Shown here: positions 1 to 8,328 of the stretch, in pieces
Position numbering within the stretch: the stretch's first letter is position 1
Layout: each line of letters starts with the position of its first letter
Source: RXIX01 sp003989075
GTDB taxonomy: Bacteria; Pseudomonadota; Gammaproteobacteria; Competibacterales; Competibacteraceae
Reading direction: 5' to 3'
Length of the DNA: 29,835 nucleotides
NCBI GenBank assembly: GCA_029780415.1
Contig: JAKOYN010000071.1
Location: forward strand, 1-29,835
Notes under the pieces: model-generated
Database searches by the model: none
Seen by the model: only the letters and a program-made list of their open reading frames with translations
What the model was told of the DNA's origin: nothing
Position numbers and translations under genes: made by a program

Positions 1-77
1 GGCACCAATTGATCAAGCATCGCCTGCAACAGCACCGACTCGCTGGCAAACATGCGCGGCCCGATATCCGCATGCAT
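1..77 (-). CDS. Possible 5' end of an unidentified gene cut by the window edge
   Basis: The minus-strand frame from an ATG at 77 stays open to the left edge and gives 25 residues (beginning MHADIGPRMF) with ordinary codon use. The frame is open upstream to a TGA at 131-129, but no other start codon and no clear ribosome binding site is visible. It could be the start of a real gene, a decayed remnant or chance. No family is recognised. Confidence 0.2.
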   Translation of the reverse strand, partial: MHADIGPRMFASESVLLQAMLDQLV

Positions 78-215
78 CTGTTCCCGGATGATTGACGAAT
101 CGATCGCCCGTGGTTTTAAAAGTGCCTGTCATGACGTTGCCCTCCGGGAATACCATGCCTTTTTATAGACCCCATACATAAATGGCGATACTCCATTCCA
201 CATGGCAATGCTTTA

Positions 216-374
216 CAGGACTTTCGCTTGGTGTTTCAGCTCATTGATTTTCTAATATACAGGACTTGCGCTTTTCGTCATTCCCGCGTACGCGGGAATC
301 CAGTAGCTTGTTGAAAAGAATGGATACCCGCTTTCGCGGGTATGACGGAAAAAGTCAGGTAAGCGAAAGTCCTG
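216..374 (+). mobile_element. MITE-like element, copy 1 (long form, with target duplication)
   Basis: This non-coding element begins CAGGACTTTCGCTT and ends AAGCGAAAGTCCTG, an inverted terminal repeat of about 14 bp. It contains two hairpins: a perfect 20-bp palindrome at 280-299 (ATTCCCGCGT/ACGCGGGAAT) and ATACCCGC-tttc-GCGGGTAT at 324-343. The six bases GCTTTA occur immediately left (210-215) and immediately right (375-380), as expected of a target-site duplication. A second CAGGACTTGCGCTT terminus lies inside at 260, so this copy is a 115-bp core (260-374) plus a 44-bp extension. Related copies are at 26696, 28014 and 29575. No transposase is present, so mobility in trans is inferred. Confidence 0.8.
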
Positions 375-380
375 GCTTTA

Positions 381-800
381 TTCCACAACAATCAGCGACT
401 GCTCAACGAATAAAAAAATTACGATTGTTTCTACAATGAGACAAAACCAGCCGAATCACTCATACGCTAATAGCCGGTCATGATTGCACATTTTGCGTAT
501 TTAGCTGAAGATTGCATCCCCTTGGAAACAGCTAATAAACGCTTACTGCACTCGGATCCACATGCGTTTTCGGGCTGCCACAAGCAGATGTAAATCAATC
601 GTGTCCGGCCTGCCCATAGCAGGGGGCATGCGTGACAACCCTGCAATTGGTCTACCGGTGCCATTCCTACGCCTCGCTGACTGCTCCGCCCATACCGCTG
701 CGGCATCGTGCACCACCGGCCGCCGGCACCGCTTGCATATCTTCCGCGCAAGTGGCCCGCAACAGCCTGCCCTCGGCACGGTCGTTCCCGGATCTTGACC
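381..800. other. Intergenic stretch with no convincing gene
   Basis: Short open frames on both strands here overlap one another, lack ribosome binding sites and have no recognisable protein features. The left half is AT-rich (for example around 405-435) and could hold the promoter of the ATPase gene starting at 801, but I see no clear -35/-10 pair. Confidence 0.5.
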
Positions 801-2390
801 ATGAAATTCTTTAACATCGCCGGTCCGGTGAAAGTGGAGAAGCACTACGCGCTGCCGCCCCTGTCACGCATTGATCTGGCAGAAGTCATGATGCTGATCG
901 AGCAGGAAAAGTATTTTGTCCTGCATGCGCCCCGCCAGAGCGGTAAAACCTCCTGCCTGCTGGCCCTGATGCACCACCTGAACCAGCAGGGCAACTATCA
1001 CTGCCTGTATATGAATGCTGAAATCGTACAGGCCAAGCCCGAGGATATGCAGCGCAATATCCGCACCCTGCTAAGTGAAATCGCTGCCAACGCCCGCGAT
1101 TACCTGCGCGATCCCTATCCCGAATCCATCTGGATGGACGTGTTGCGCTATGTGGGCGAGGAGCGTGCCCTGGGCGAACTGCTCAGCCGCTGGGCCGCGC
1201 ACAGCCCGCAACCGCTGATCCTGCTGATCGATGAAGTCGATGCGCTGATGAGCAACACGCTGATCTCAGTGCTGCGGCAATTGCGCACCGGTCACGCCAA
1301 GCGCCCGCATCAGTTTCCACAAAGCGTCATTCTGTGCGGCGTGCGCGATGTGCGCCATTACCGGCTGTATTCACAGGAAGATCAAACCTTCGTCACCGGC
1401 GGCAGTGTGTTCAACGTTAAGTCCGAGGCGCTGCGGCTGGGCGATTTCTCCGCCGAGCAAACCCGGGCGCTGTACGAGCAACACACCCAGACCACCGGGC
1501 AGGTTTTCACGCCCGAGGCCCTCGATCGCCTCTGGCATCTGACCCAGGGTCAGCCCTGGCTGGTCAATGCCCTCGGTTATGAACTCTGCTTTGCCTCCAA
1601 AGCAGCGCGGGACTGGCAGCAGCCCATCACCCGCGAGCAGGTCGATGCTGCGCGCAAGATCCTGCTGCAGGGGCCACGCAAACCGCATTTCGACCATTTG
1701 GTTGACAAGCTATGGACCGACGAGGCGCGGCGGGTTCTGGAGCCACTCCTGGTCGGCCACGACCTGGCGACGGGCTTTCGCAGTGACGATATCGCGGGTG
1801 TGCGTGATCTGGGTCTGATCCGACAACACCTGGATGGCTCCATCGAGATTGCCAATCCGCTCTATCGGGAATTAATTCCGCGCTGGTTGACCTGGCCGCT
1901 GCAATCCGGAATGAGCCATCAGGCCAGCATCTATCAGGAAACGGATGGCACGCTGAACGTCGCGATGCTGCTCGCGGATTTCCAGATCTTCTTTCTGAGT
2001 CATTTTGAAAGCTGGCAGGCTGGCATCCGCTATCAGGAAGCCGCGCCGCTGATCATGCTGCAGGCCTTCGTGCAGCGCGTGCTTGATGCACATGGCCGGA
2101 TTGAGCGCGAATATGGCCTTGGGCGATTGCAGATGGATATGCTGCTGGTCTGGCCGCAGGCGGACGGCCTGCAGCAGCGCGTCGCAATCAGTACGCGCCT
2201 GCTGCGCCAAAGCCGCGAGCAGACCCTGGGCAGCGGCCTGCGCAAAACCCGGGATTTCATGCAGCGCCGCCAGGCCGAGGAAGGGCATCTGGTGATTTTC
2301 GACCGGACGCCGGGCCGTCCATGCGAGCAGCGGCTGTTCTTCCGCAATGAAACGGTGGACGGCCGGAGTATCGATGTCTGGGGCCTGTAG
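801..2390 (+). CDS. AAA-type ATPase with a possible degenerate nuclease-like C-terminus
   Basis: The 529-residue protein has a P-loop APRQSGKTS at residues 43-51 and a Walker B LILLIDEVD at about 139-147, followed by a sensor-like stretch CGVRDVRHY. This is the pattern of the AAA_14/AAA-like ATP-binding proteins found widely in bacteria and archaea, whose roles are mostly unknown and some of which carry a PD-(D/E)XK nuclease-like tail. The C-terminus here (from about residue 400) has GRLQMDMLLVWP with Asp446, but the expected following E-x-K is replaced by VAISTRL, so nuclease activity is doubtful. I chose the ATG at 801 because the in-frame extension to 708 reads as non-coding (rich in Pro, Arg and His). 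It is a single-gene unit, convergent with ispH, close to a mobile element, which suggests accessory DNA. A defence or plasmid-type role is only a guess. Confidence 0.8.
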   Translation: MKFFNIAGPVKVEKHYALPPLSRIDLAEVMMLIEQEKYFVLHAPRQSGKTSCLLALMHHLNQQGNYHCLYMNAEIVQAKPEDMQRNIRTLLSEIAANARDYLRDPYPESIWMDVLRYVGEERALGELLSRWAAHSPQPLILLIDEVDALMSNTLISVLRQLRTGHAKRPHQFPQSVILCGVRDVRHYRLYSQEDQTFVTGGSVFNVKSEALRLGDFSAEQTRALYEQHTQTTGQVFTPEALDRLWHLTQGQPWLVNALGYELCFASKAARDWQQPITREQVDAARKILLQGPRKPHFDHLVDKLWTDEARRVLEPLLVGHDLATGFRSDDIAGVRDLGLIRQHLDGSIEIANPLYRELIPRWLTWPLQSGMSHQASIYQETDGTLNVAMLLADFQIFFLSHFESWQAGIRYQEAAPLIMLQAFVQRVLDAHGRIEREYGLGRLQMDMLLVWPQADGLQQRVAISTRLLRQSREQTLGSGLRKTRDFMQRRQAEEGHLVIFDRTPGRPCEQRLFFRNETVDGRSIDVWGL

Positions 2391-2445
2391 GCGCACGGCG
2401 AGCGTGCTTCCTCGTGCTTCAACCGACCTCAAATGACTTCGCGGC

Positions 2446-2523
2446 TAGGGTGGATAAGGCGCTTGCGCCGCATCCACCCACCCTTGCCCGAGAAGGTGGA
2501 TGCGCTTCGCTTATCCACCCTAC
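2446..2523. repeat. Inverted repeat between convergent genes
   Basis: The left arm TAGGGTGGATAAGGCGC... (2446-2479) and right arm ...GCGCTTCGCTTATCCACCCTA (2495-2522) are near-complementary and can fold into a long hairpin. The motif GGGTGGATAAG-GCGCATCCACC resembles short dispersed palindromes seen in many proteobacteria. It lies between the ends of the ATPase gene (2390) and ispH (2547), so it may help end transcription from both sides. There is no good T-run. Confidence 0.6.
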
Positions 2524-2546
2524 TCCATCCGTCAATTCAAAGTGCT

Positions 2547-3485
2547 TCAGCGCAGTTCCCGCGGCAGGGCGAACACGACATTTTCCTCGCGGCCACTGCT
2601 TTCCAGCACCGCAGTTGCGCCGAGTGCGCGCAGCCGCGTAATCACCTGCTGCACCAGCACTTCCGGCGCCGAGGCTCCGGCCGTCACACCAATCCTGCTC
2701 TTGTGCGCCAGCCAGACCGGTTCAATATCATCCGGCCCATCGATCAGATAGGCCGGCGTGCCGGCCTTCTCGGCCAGCTCGCGCAGGCGGTTGGAATTGG
2801 AACTGCTGCGCGAACCCACCACCAGCAGCAACTCGCAGCGCGTAGACAGCTCCTTGACCGCATCCTGACGGTTCTGGGTCGCGTAGCAGATATCGTCCTT
2901 GCGCGGCCCCTGAATCGCTGGAAAACGCGCCCGCAGCGCCGCCACAATCCGCGCCGTATCATCCACCGACAGCGTGGTCTGCGTGACATAGGCCAGCTCC
3001 GCCGGATTACGCACCGTGAGCTGAGCGACATCCTCGACATGCTCGACCAGGTACATGCAGCCACCCTGCGTGGTGTCGTACTGGCCCATGGTGCCCTCGA
3101 CCTCGGGATGCCCGGCATGGCCAATCAGCACCACCTCGCGCCCGGCGCCGCCATGCCGGCTGACCTCCATGTGCACCTTGGTGACCAGCGGACAGGTGGC
3201 GTCGAACACCTTCAGCCCCCGGTGCGCCGCCTGCTCCTGCACTGCCCGCGACACCCCATGGGCGCTGAAAATCACCGTCGCACCATCCGGCACCTCGTCC
3301 AGTTCCTCGACGAATACCGCGCCGCGTTCGCGCAGGTTATCGACCACAAAGCGATTATGCACCACTTCATGGCGCACATAGATCGGCGCACCAAACAGGT
3401 CCAGCGCCCGCTCGACAATACCAATCGCCCGATCAACGCCGGCGCAAAAGCCGCGCGGATTGGCCAGATGGATCTGTACACTCAT
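2547..3485 (-). CDS. ispH: 4-hydroxy-3-methylbut-2-enyl diphosphate reductase (IspH/LytB)
   Basis: IspH catalyses the last step of the MEP isoprenoid pathway, reducing HMBPP to IPP and DMAPP with an oxygen-sensitive iron-sulfur cluster in the cytoplasm. The 312-residue protein has the three cluster cysteines Cys14 (RGFCAGV), Cys98 (DATCP) and Cys200 (DDICYAT), His43, and HPE with His126 and Glu128, at spacings matching the E. coli enzyme (Cys12, 96, 197). Length is normal. I chose the ATG at 3485, which has GGAGAG seven bases upstream, over the in-frame ATG at 3503. It is the last gene of the ribF-ileS-lspA-ispH group, starting 28 bp after lspA. The FkbB-type prolyl isomerase gene (fkpB) that often sits between lspA and ispH is missing here. 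Confidence 0.97.
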   Translation of the reverse strand: MSVQIHLANPRGFCAGVDRAIGIVERALDLFGAPIYVRHEVVHNRFVVDNLRERGAVFVEELDEVPDGATVIFSAHGVSRAVQEQAAHRGLKVFDATCPLVTKVHMEVSRHGGAGREVVLIGHAGHPEVEGTMGQYDTTQGGCMYLVEHVEDVAQLTVRNPAELAYVTQTTLSVDDTARIVAALRARFPAIQGPRKDDICYATQNRQDAVKELSTRCELLLVVGSRSSSNSNRLRELAEKAGTPAYLIDGPDDIEPVWLAHKSRIGVTAGASAPEVLVQQVITRLRALGATAVLESSGREENVVFALPRELR

Positions 3486-3513
3486 TAGGAAACTCTCCGG
3501 CATCCGCGCCGCT

Positions 3514-4008
3514 CTAGGGTTGATCGGTCGGGTTTTGCACAGAATCGGGCTGTTTGGAGCGCAGACTGTCGAGCACCAGCAGCACCGCGCCTACACTGAT
3601 CGCCGAATCGGCGATATTGAACGCCGGCCAATACCAGCGCTCGTAGTACAGTTGAATAAAATCAATCACCTGCCCCAGCCAGACTCGATCGATCATATTG
3701 CCGAGCGCACCGCCGAGAATCAGCGCCAGCGCCAGTGCCAGCCATTTTTCAGCCGGTTTCAATCGGTACAGCCAGACCAGCAGGCCCCCGCTGATCACCG
3801 TGCCCAGGGTCAGAAAAAACCAGCGCTGCCAGCCGCCCGCGTCAGCCAGGAAGCTGAACGCCGCGCCGGTGTTGTAGGTCAGCATCAGATTGAACGACGG
3901 CAGCACCGCCACCGGCTGGTGCATTACCAGCAGCGTTTCGGCCAGATATTTGGTGAACTGATCGAGCACGATCACCAGCAGGCTGAGCCAGCCCCATTTC
4001 TTGAGCAT
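3514..4008 (-). CDS. lspA: Lipoprotein signal peptidase II
   Basis: LspA is an inner-membrane aspartyl protease that cleaves the signal peptide of diacylglyceryl-modified prolipoproteins; Pal, encoded at 17210-17854, is a likely substrate. The 164-residue protein has four predicted membrane segments (about 6-22, 64-81, 88-104 and 132-148) and the family signatures GNMIDR (104-108), VIDF with Asp116 and FNIADS with Asp134. Asp116 and Asp134 correspond to the catalytic pair. AAAGGA precedes the ATG by about five bases. The 166-bp gap to ileS is unusual for this operon and holds a heptanucleotide repeat element (4032-4145) that would be part of the lspA leader. Confidence 0.97.
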   Translation of the reverse strand: MLKKWGWLSLLVIVLDQFTKYLAETLLVMHQPVAVLPSFNLMLTYNTGAAFSFLADAGGWQRWFFLTLGTVISGGLLVWLYRLKPAEKWLALALALILGGALGNMIDRVWLGQVIDFIQLYYERWYWPAFNIADSAISVGAVLLVLDSLRSKQPDSVQNPTDQP

Positions 4009-4031
4009 GAGTTCCTTTCAGACCAAGTTAT

Positions 4032-4145
4032 AAGGGTTAAGGGTTAAGGGTTAAGGGTTAAGGGTTAAGGGTTAAGGGTTAAAACAAACTCATCCCTTTC
4101 ACCTTTGACCTTTCTCGCCTTTGACCTTTGATCTGCCTTTAATCT
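4032..4145. repeat. Heptanucleotide repeat element, copy 1 (7 x AAGGGTT plus pyrimidine arm)
   Basis: Seven perfect tandem copies of AAGGGTT fill 4032-4080. They are followed directly by AAAACAA (4081-4087) and then by a degenerate pyrimidine-rich arm built of CCTTTGA/CCTTTC-like units (about 4094-4140). The two arms are roughly complementary (AAGGG against CCCTT/CCTTT). The same architecture, including the AAAACAA spacer, recurs at 22694-22772. It lies between ileS and lspA and starts only 23 bp upstream of the lspA ATG. Perfect short tandem repeats can change copy number by slippage. Confidence 0.85.
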
Positions 4146-4174
4146 GATTGACCATCAAAGCCGTCGGCCCTGCC

Positions 4175-7009
4175 TCAGGCAAAGCGCCGCGTTTCTCCAG
4201 CCCCAAATGCATTGTCCACACAGCGCCCGCACAGTTCCGGATGCGCGGCATCCTGACCCACATCCGCGCGGTGATGCCAGCAGCGTACACACTTGCCATG
4301 CGCGCTCGGCACAACCCGCAGCGCCAGCGTTTGCCCGTTTACCTGCACCTCAACCGCATCGGCGGGCCGGGTGGCCAGAGGCTGCACCCGGGCATAGGAC
4401 GTGATCAGGAAGAAGCGCAGCTCATCGCCGATGCGGCCCAGATCGGCGGCCAATGCATCCTCGGCATATAGATCAAGCTCGGCATCCAGCCCGGAACCAA
4501 TGCCGCCGGCCACGCGCAGCTTTTCCAGTTCCTTGCTTACCGCCTCGCGTACCGCAATCAGCCGTTCCCAGTACGCAGCATTCAGCGGCTCATGCGCATC
4601 CAGTGCAAACAGGCCGTCATACCAGGTGGTCAGGAATACCGACGGGCCGCGCGCGCCAGGCAGGTTGCGCCAGATTTCCTCGGCAGTGAAGCTGAGAATC
4701 GGCGCCAGCCAGCGGGTCAGCGCTTCCAGAATATGCTGCATGGCGGTCTGCGCCGAGCGCCGGGCTCTGCTGTCGCGACCGCTGGTGTACTGGCGATCCT
4801 TGAGAATATCCAGGTACAGGCTGCCCAAGTCCACCGAGCAGAAGTTGTGGATTTTCTGATAGATCAGGTGGAACTGGTATTGCGCATAGGCTTCGATAAT
4901 CTCGTCCTGCAGGCGCCGGGTGCGGTCCACCGCCCAGCGATCCAGAGCCAGCATCTGCTCCGCCGGCAGGGCATGGTGCGCCGGGTCGAAGCCATTGAGA
5001 TTGGCCAGCAGGAAGCGCGCGGTATTGCGCATCCGCCGGTAGGAATCGGCCATGCGCTTGAGAATTTCGTCGGAGACGTTCATCTCGCCGCGATAGTCGG
5101 TGGCCGCGACCCACAGGCGCAGGATATCGGCGCCAAGGGCATTCACCACTTTCTGCGGCGCGATCACATTACCCAGCGACTTGGACATCTTGCGGCCCTG
5201 GGCATCGACGGTGAAGCCGTGCGTGAGCAGGCCCTTGTAGGGCGCTACGCCGCGCATCGCCACCGAGGCCAACAGCGAGGACTGGAACCAGCCGCGATGC
5301 TGATCGGAACCCTCCAGGTACAGATCCGCCGGAAACCGCAGTTCCGGGCGCCGTTCCAGCACCGACAAATGCGTGGTGCCGGAATCGAACCACACATCCA
5401 GGGTATCCGGGGTTTTCTCGTACTCGGCAGCCTCGACACCGAGCAGTTCAGCCGGGTCGAGTTCAAACCAGGCATCGATACCGCCCTGCTCGATGCGCTG
5501 CGCCACCTGTTCCATCAGCTCCAGGGTATTCGGGTGCAGCTCGCCGCTCTGCCTGTGCACAAACAGGGTGATCGGCACACCCCAATAGCGCTGCCGCGAC
5601 ACGCACCAGTCCGGACGGTTGGCCACCATGCCCTGCAGACGCGCCTCGCCCCAGTCCGGGGTAAAGCGCAATTTCCTGATCTCATCCAGAGCGCGCGTGC
5701 GCAGGCCGTGCTGCTCCATGCTGACAAACCATTGCGGCGTCGCGCGGAAGATGATCGGCGTCTTGTGCCGCCAGCAGTGCGGGTAACTGTGGCGCAAACG
5801 CGCTGCGCGCAGCAGCATGCCCTGCGCCTGCAGCACCTCCAGCACCCGCTCGTTGGCAGCGAACACATGCAGACCGGCAAACAGCGGCGTATCGGCCAGG
5901 AACTTGCCATCGGCGCCCACCGGGTTATCCACCGGCAGGCCATAGCGGCAACCGACCACGTAGTCTTCCTGGCCATGCGCGGGCGCGGTATGCACGGCAC
6001 CCGTACCGGCCTCGGTCGTGACGTGATCACCGAGGATCACCGGCACTTCGCGCTCATAGAACGGGTGGCGCAGCTCCAGCCCTTCCAGAGCGCTGCCCAG
6101 GCCATGGGCCAGCACCTGATACTGCTCGATCCGCCAGCGGCCCAGCGCCTCCTGCAACAGCGCATCAGCGACCAGCAGCCGCTCCGGACCGCGCTCGCCG
6201 TCCACCTGAATCAGCACATAGTCCAGCCCCGGATTCACCGCCACCGCGCGATTGGCCGGCAGCGTCCAGGGCGTGGTGGTCCAGATCACCACCGCCAGCG
6301 GACCGCGCCCTTCATGGCCGGGGACATGATGCAGCCGCGCCAGCAGCGCCTCGGGATCGGCAACCGGAAAGCGCACGTCGATGGCCAGCGAGTCGCGATC
6401 CTCGTATTCGACTTCGGCCTCGGCCAGTGCCGAGCCGCAGTCGATGCACCAGTGCACTGGCTTGAAACCACGCTGCAAATGGCCATTGGCAATGATCCGT
6501 GCCAGCGAACGCACGATGTCGGCCTCGGCGCGGAAATCCATGGTCAGATAGGGGTGCGCCCAATCACCGAGCACGCCCAGACGCTGGAAATCACTGCTCT
6601 GGCTGGCGACCTGTTCGGCGGCAAAGGCGCGGCAGGCATTGCGGAAGCCGCGCGCATCGACCTTGACGCCGACCTTGCCAAGCTTCTTTTCCACCACCTG
6701 TTCAATCGGCAGGCCGTGGCAATCCCAGCCCGGCACATAAGGCGCGTCGAAGCCGCTGAGGGTTTTCGACTTGACGATGATGTCCTTGAGCACCTTGTTG
6801 ACCGCGTGGCCAATATGAATGGTGCCATTGGCGTAGGGCGGGCCATCGTGCAGAACGAAGCGCGGCCGCCCGGCGAATTCGGCGCGCTGACGGGCATACA
6901 GGTCCAGTTCCTGCCAGTAGCGCAGCAGATCAGGCTCGCGCTTGGCAAGATCAGCCTTCATCGGGAAGGCGGTCTGGGGCAGGTTAAGAGTGTCTTTGTA
7001 ATCGGCCAC
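4175..7009 (-). CDS. ileS: Isoleucyl-tRNA synthetase
   Basis: IleRS charges tRNA-Ile in the cytoplasm and edits mischarged valine. The 944-residue protein has the class I signatures HIGH at residues 65-68 (PPYANGTIHIGHA) and KMSKS at 607-611 (GRKMSKSLGN), the editing-domain motif TTPWTLPAN, the WCVSRQRYWG block, and a C-terminal zinc finger with Cys907, Cys910, Cys927 and Cys930 (CVRC...CGRC). Length is that of the bacterial type. Translation starts at a GTG (7009) preceded by GAGG. It lies 24 bp after ribF, so the two genes are probably cotranscribed. Confidence 0.98.
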   Translation of the reverse strand: MADYKDTLNLPQTAFPMKADLAKREPDLLRYWQELDLYARQRAEFAGRPRFVLHDGPPYANGTIHIGHAVNKVLKDIIVKSKTLSGFDAPYVPGWDCHGLPIEQVVEKKLGKVGVKVDARGFRNACRAFAAEQVASQSSDFQRLGVLGDWAHPYLTMDFRAEADIVRSLARIIANGHLQRGFKPVHWCIDCGSALAEAEVEYEDRDSLAIDVRFPVADPEALLARLHHVPGHEGRGPLAVVIWTTTPWTLPANRAVAVNPGLDYVLIQVDGERGPERLLVADALLQEALGRWRIEQYQVLAHGLGSALEGLELRHPFYEREVPVILGDHVTTEAGTGAVHTAPAHGQEDYVVGCRYGLPVDNPVGADGKFLADTPLFAGLHVFAANERVLEVLQAQGMLLRAARLRHSYPHCWRHKTPIIFRATPQWFVSMEQHGLRTRALDEIRKLRFTPDWGEARLQGMVANRPDWCVSRQRYWGVPITLFVHRQSGELHPNTLELMEQVAQRIEQGGIDAWFELDPAELLGVEAAEYEKTPDTLDVWFDSGTTHLSVLERRPELRFPADLYLEGSDQHRGWFQSSLLASVAMRGVAPYKGLLTHGFTVDAQGRKMSKSLGNVIAPQKVVNALGADILRLWVAATDYRGEMNVSDEILKRMADSYRRMRNTARFLLANLNGFDPAHHALPAEQMLALDRWAVDRTRRLQDEIIEAYAQYQFHLIYQKIHNFCSVDLGSLYLDILKDRQYTSGRDSRARRSAQTAMQHILEALTRWLAPILSFTAEEIWRNLPGARGPSVFLTTWYDGLFALDAHEPLNAAYWERLIAVREAVSKELEKLRVAGGIGSGLDAELDLYAEDALAADLGRIGDELRFFLITSYARVQPLATRPADAVEVQVNGQTLALRVVPSAHGKCVRCWHHRADVGQDAAHPELCGRCVDNAFGAGETRRFA

Positions 7010-7033
7010 GGTGAACCTCGAAAAAACCGGTGC

Positions 7034-8029
7034 TCAAACGCCCTGCCCAGGAATGGACAGGGTGGGGGAAAAAGGTGCGGCATCATCGTGTATCAGGCCG
7101 CGAGTGCTGAACCAGGACCGGGCCTGTTGTTCGTCACGCTGAATCTGCTGGCGCAGCGCGTCCAGGGACGCGAAGCGCTGTTCCGGGCGCAGGTAGTGCA
7201 GAAAATCGATCTTGACGTGCCGGCCATAGAGATCGCCATGAAAGTCCAGCAGATGGACTTCAAGCTGTTCGCGTATACCCTGCACGGTGGGGCGGCGACC
7301 CACATTGGCGATGCCTGGCCAGGGACGCAGACCGGGACCGCTCATCAGCACCGCGTAAACGCCATAGACCGGCGTGGCGCGGCGGTGCAGGTGAATGTTG
7401 GCAGTGGGAAAGCCCAGGGTTCGGCCACGTTCGTCGCCGTGCGCGACCCGTCCGCACATGTCATAGGGCCGGCCGAGCAGGCGCGTGGCCCAGTCCAGAT
7501 CGCCCTGGCTGAGCGCCTGACGGATTCGGGTGCTGCTGACCCGCGTGCCCTCGACCTGATAGCTGTGGCTGTTGACCACACTAAAGCCGTGCCGCTGACC
7601 GGCGGCGACCAGCAGGGCGAAATCACCGGCGCGGCGATGACCAAAGCGGAAGTCGTCACCGATCACCAGATGGCGCACGCCAAGCTGCTGCACCAGTAGT
7701 CGCTCGATAAACGCCGGGGCCGGCAGCGCGGCCAGGTGCTGATCGAATTCCAGGCACAGCAGCCGTTCGATACCCAGTCCATCCAGAGCCAGCAGTTTTT
7801 CGCGCAGACGCATCAAGCGCGCCGGCGCGGCGTCAGGACCGGCGAAGTATTCCTGCGGCTGCGGCTCAAAGGTAATCACCAGACGCGGTAGATGCAGACG
7901 CTGCGCCGCTTCGTGCAGTTGCGTCAGGATGGCTTGATGACCGAGGTGGACGCCGTCGAAGTTGCCGATGGTGGCAACGCAGCCCCGATGGCGGGGACGC
8001 AGATTGTGTTGACCGCGGATGAATTCCAT
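7034..8029 (-). CDS. ribF: Bifunctional riboflavin kinase / FMN adenylyltransferase
   Basis: RibF phosphorylates riboflavin to FMN and adenylates it to FAD. The 331-residue protein has an N-terminal nucleotidyltransferase domain with GNFDGVHLGH (about residues 22-31) and SSTRIRQAL (about 165-173), and a C-terminal flavokinase domain with TLGFPTANIHLH and VHLLDFHGDLYGR. It is the first gene of the minus-strand ribF-ileS-lspA-ispH group. A perfect TATAAT box lies at 8066-8071, about 37 bp before the ATG. Confidence 0.97.
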   Translation of the reverse strand: MEFIRGQHNLRPRHRGCVATIGNFDGVHLGHQAILTQLHEAAQRLHLPRLVITFEPQPQEYFAGPDAAPARLMRLREKLLALDGLGIERLLCLEFDQHLAALPAPAFIERLLVQQLGVRHLVIGDDFRFGHRRAGDFALLVAAGQRHGFSVVNSHSYQVEGTRVSSTRIRQALSQGDLDWATRLLGRPYDMCGRVAHGDERGRTLGFPTANIHLHRRATPVYGVYAVLMSGPGLRPWPGIANVGRRPTVQGIREQLEVHLLDFHGDLYGRHVKIDFLHYLRPEQRFASLDALRQQIQRDEQQARSWFSTRGLIHDDAAPFSPTLSIPGQGV

Positions 8030-8065
8030 GCCGTTCAGAGTACTCGCGACTTCATGAAGTGCGTG

Positions 8066-8071
8066 ATTATA
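8066..8071 (-). promoter_or_regulatory. Candidate -10 box for the ribF operon
   Basis: TATAAT on the minus strand, 37 bp before the ribF ATG, is a perfect sigma-70 -10 hexamer. No good -35 hexamer is visible at 16-18 bp. It would give a leader of about 30 nt, too short for an FMN riboswitch. Confidence 0.45.
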
Positions 8072-8328
8072 CGGGGTGAGCGGGATTTTTGGCGCGTTGC
8101 GGACGGATACGCTGCGTGTCCTGCCATGACGATGGGCGTGGAAACGGGCGGTCGCGGAGCGGCAGCACGGGCAAGCCTGATGCGCGGTTGATGCGCTTTA
8201 TGTCCAGGCATATTCTGCTCAATTAAAATACCCACAGGTGCAGTGCAGCATTAAAGACCCACCGGTTCAGCCTAGCGCATGTGCAATCAGGCCATTCATC
8301 CATAAAACATTTCGAGAGAACATCGACC

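Noticed and set aside
2433..3488. Plus-strand open frame of 351 codons
   Set aside because: It is antisense to ispH, whose cluster cysteines and length are complete; no family-like features on the plus strand.
4032..4080. Telomere-like repeat
   Set aside because: The unit is AAGGGTT, not a known telomere unit, and it lies between two housekeeping genes in the middle of a chromosome segment.
4592..7699. Very long plus-strand open frame (1035 codons)
   Set aside because: It is antisense to ileS and ribF, which have full motifs. Its His/Gln/Arg-rich translation is the usual shadow of a GC-rich gene.
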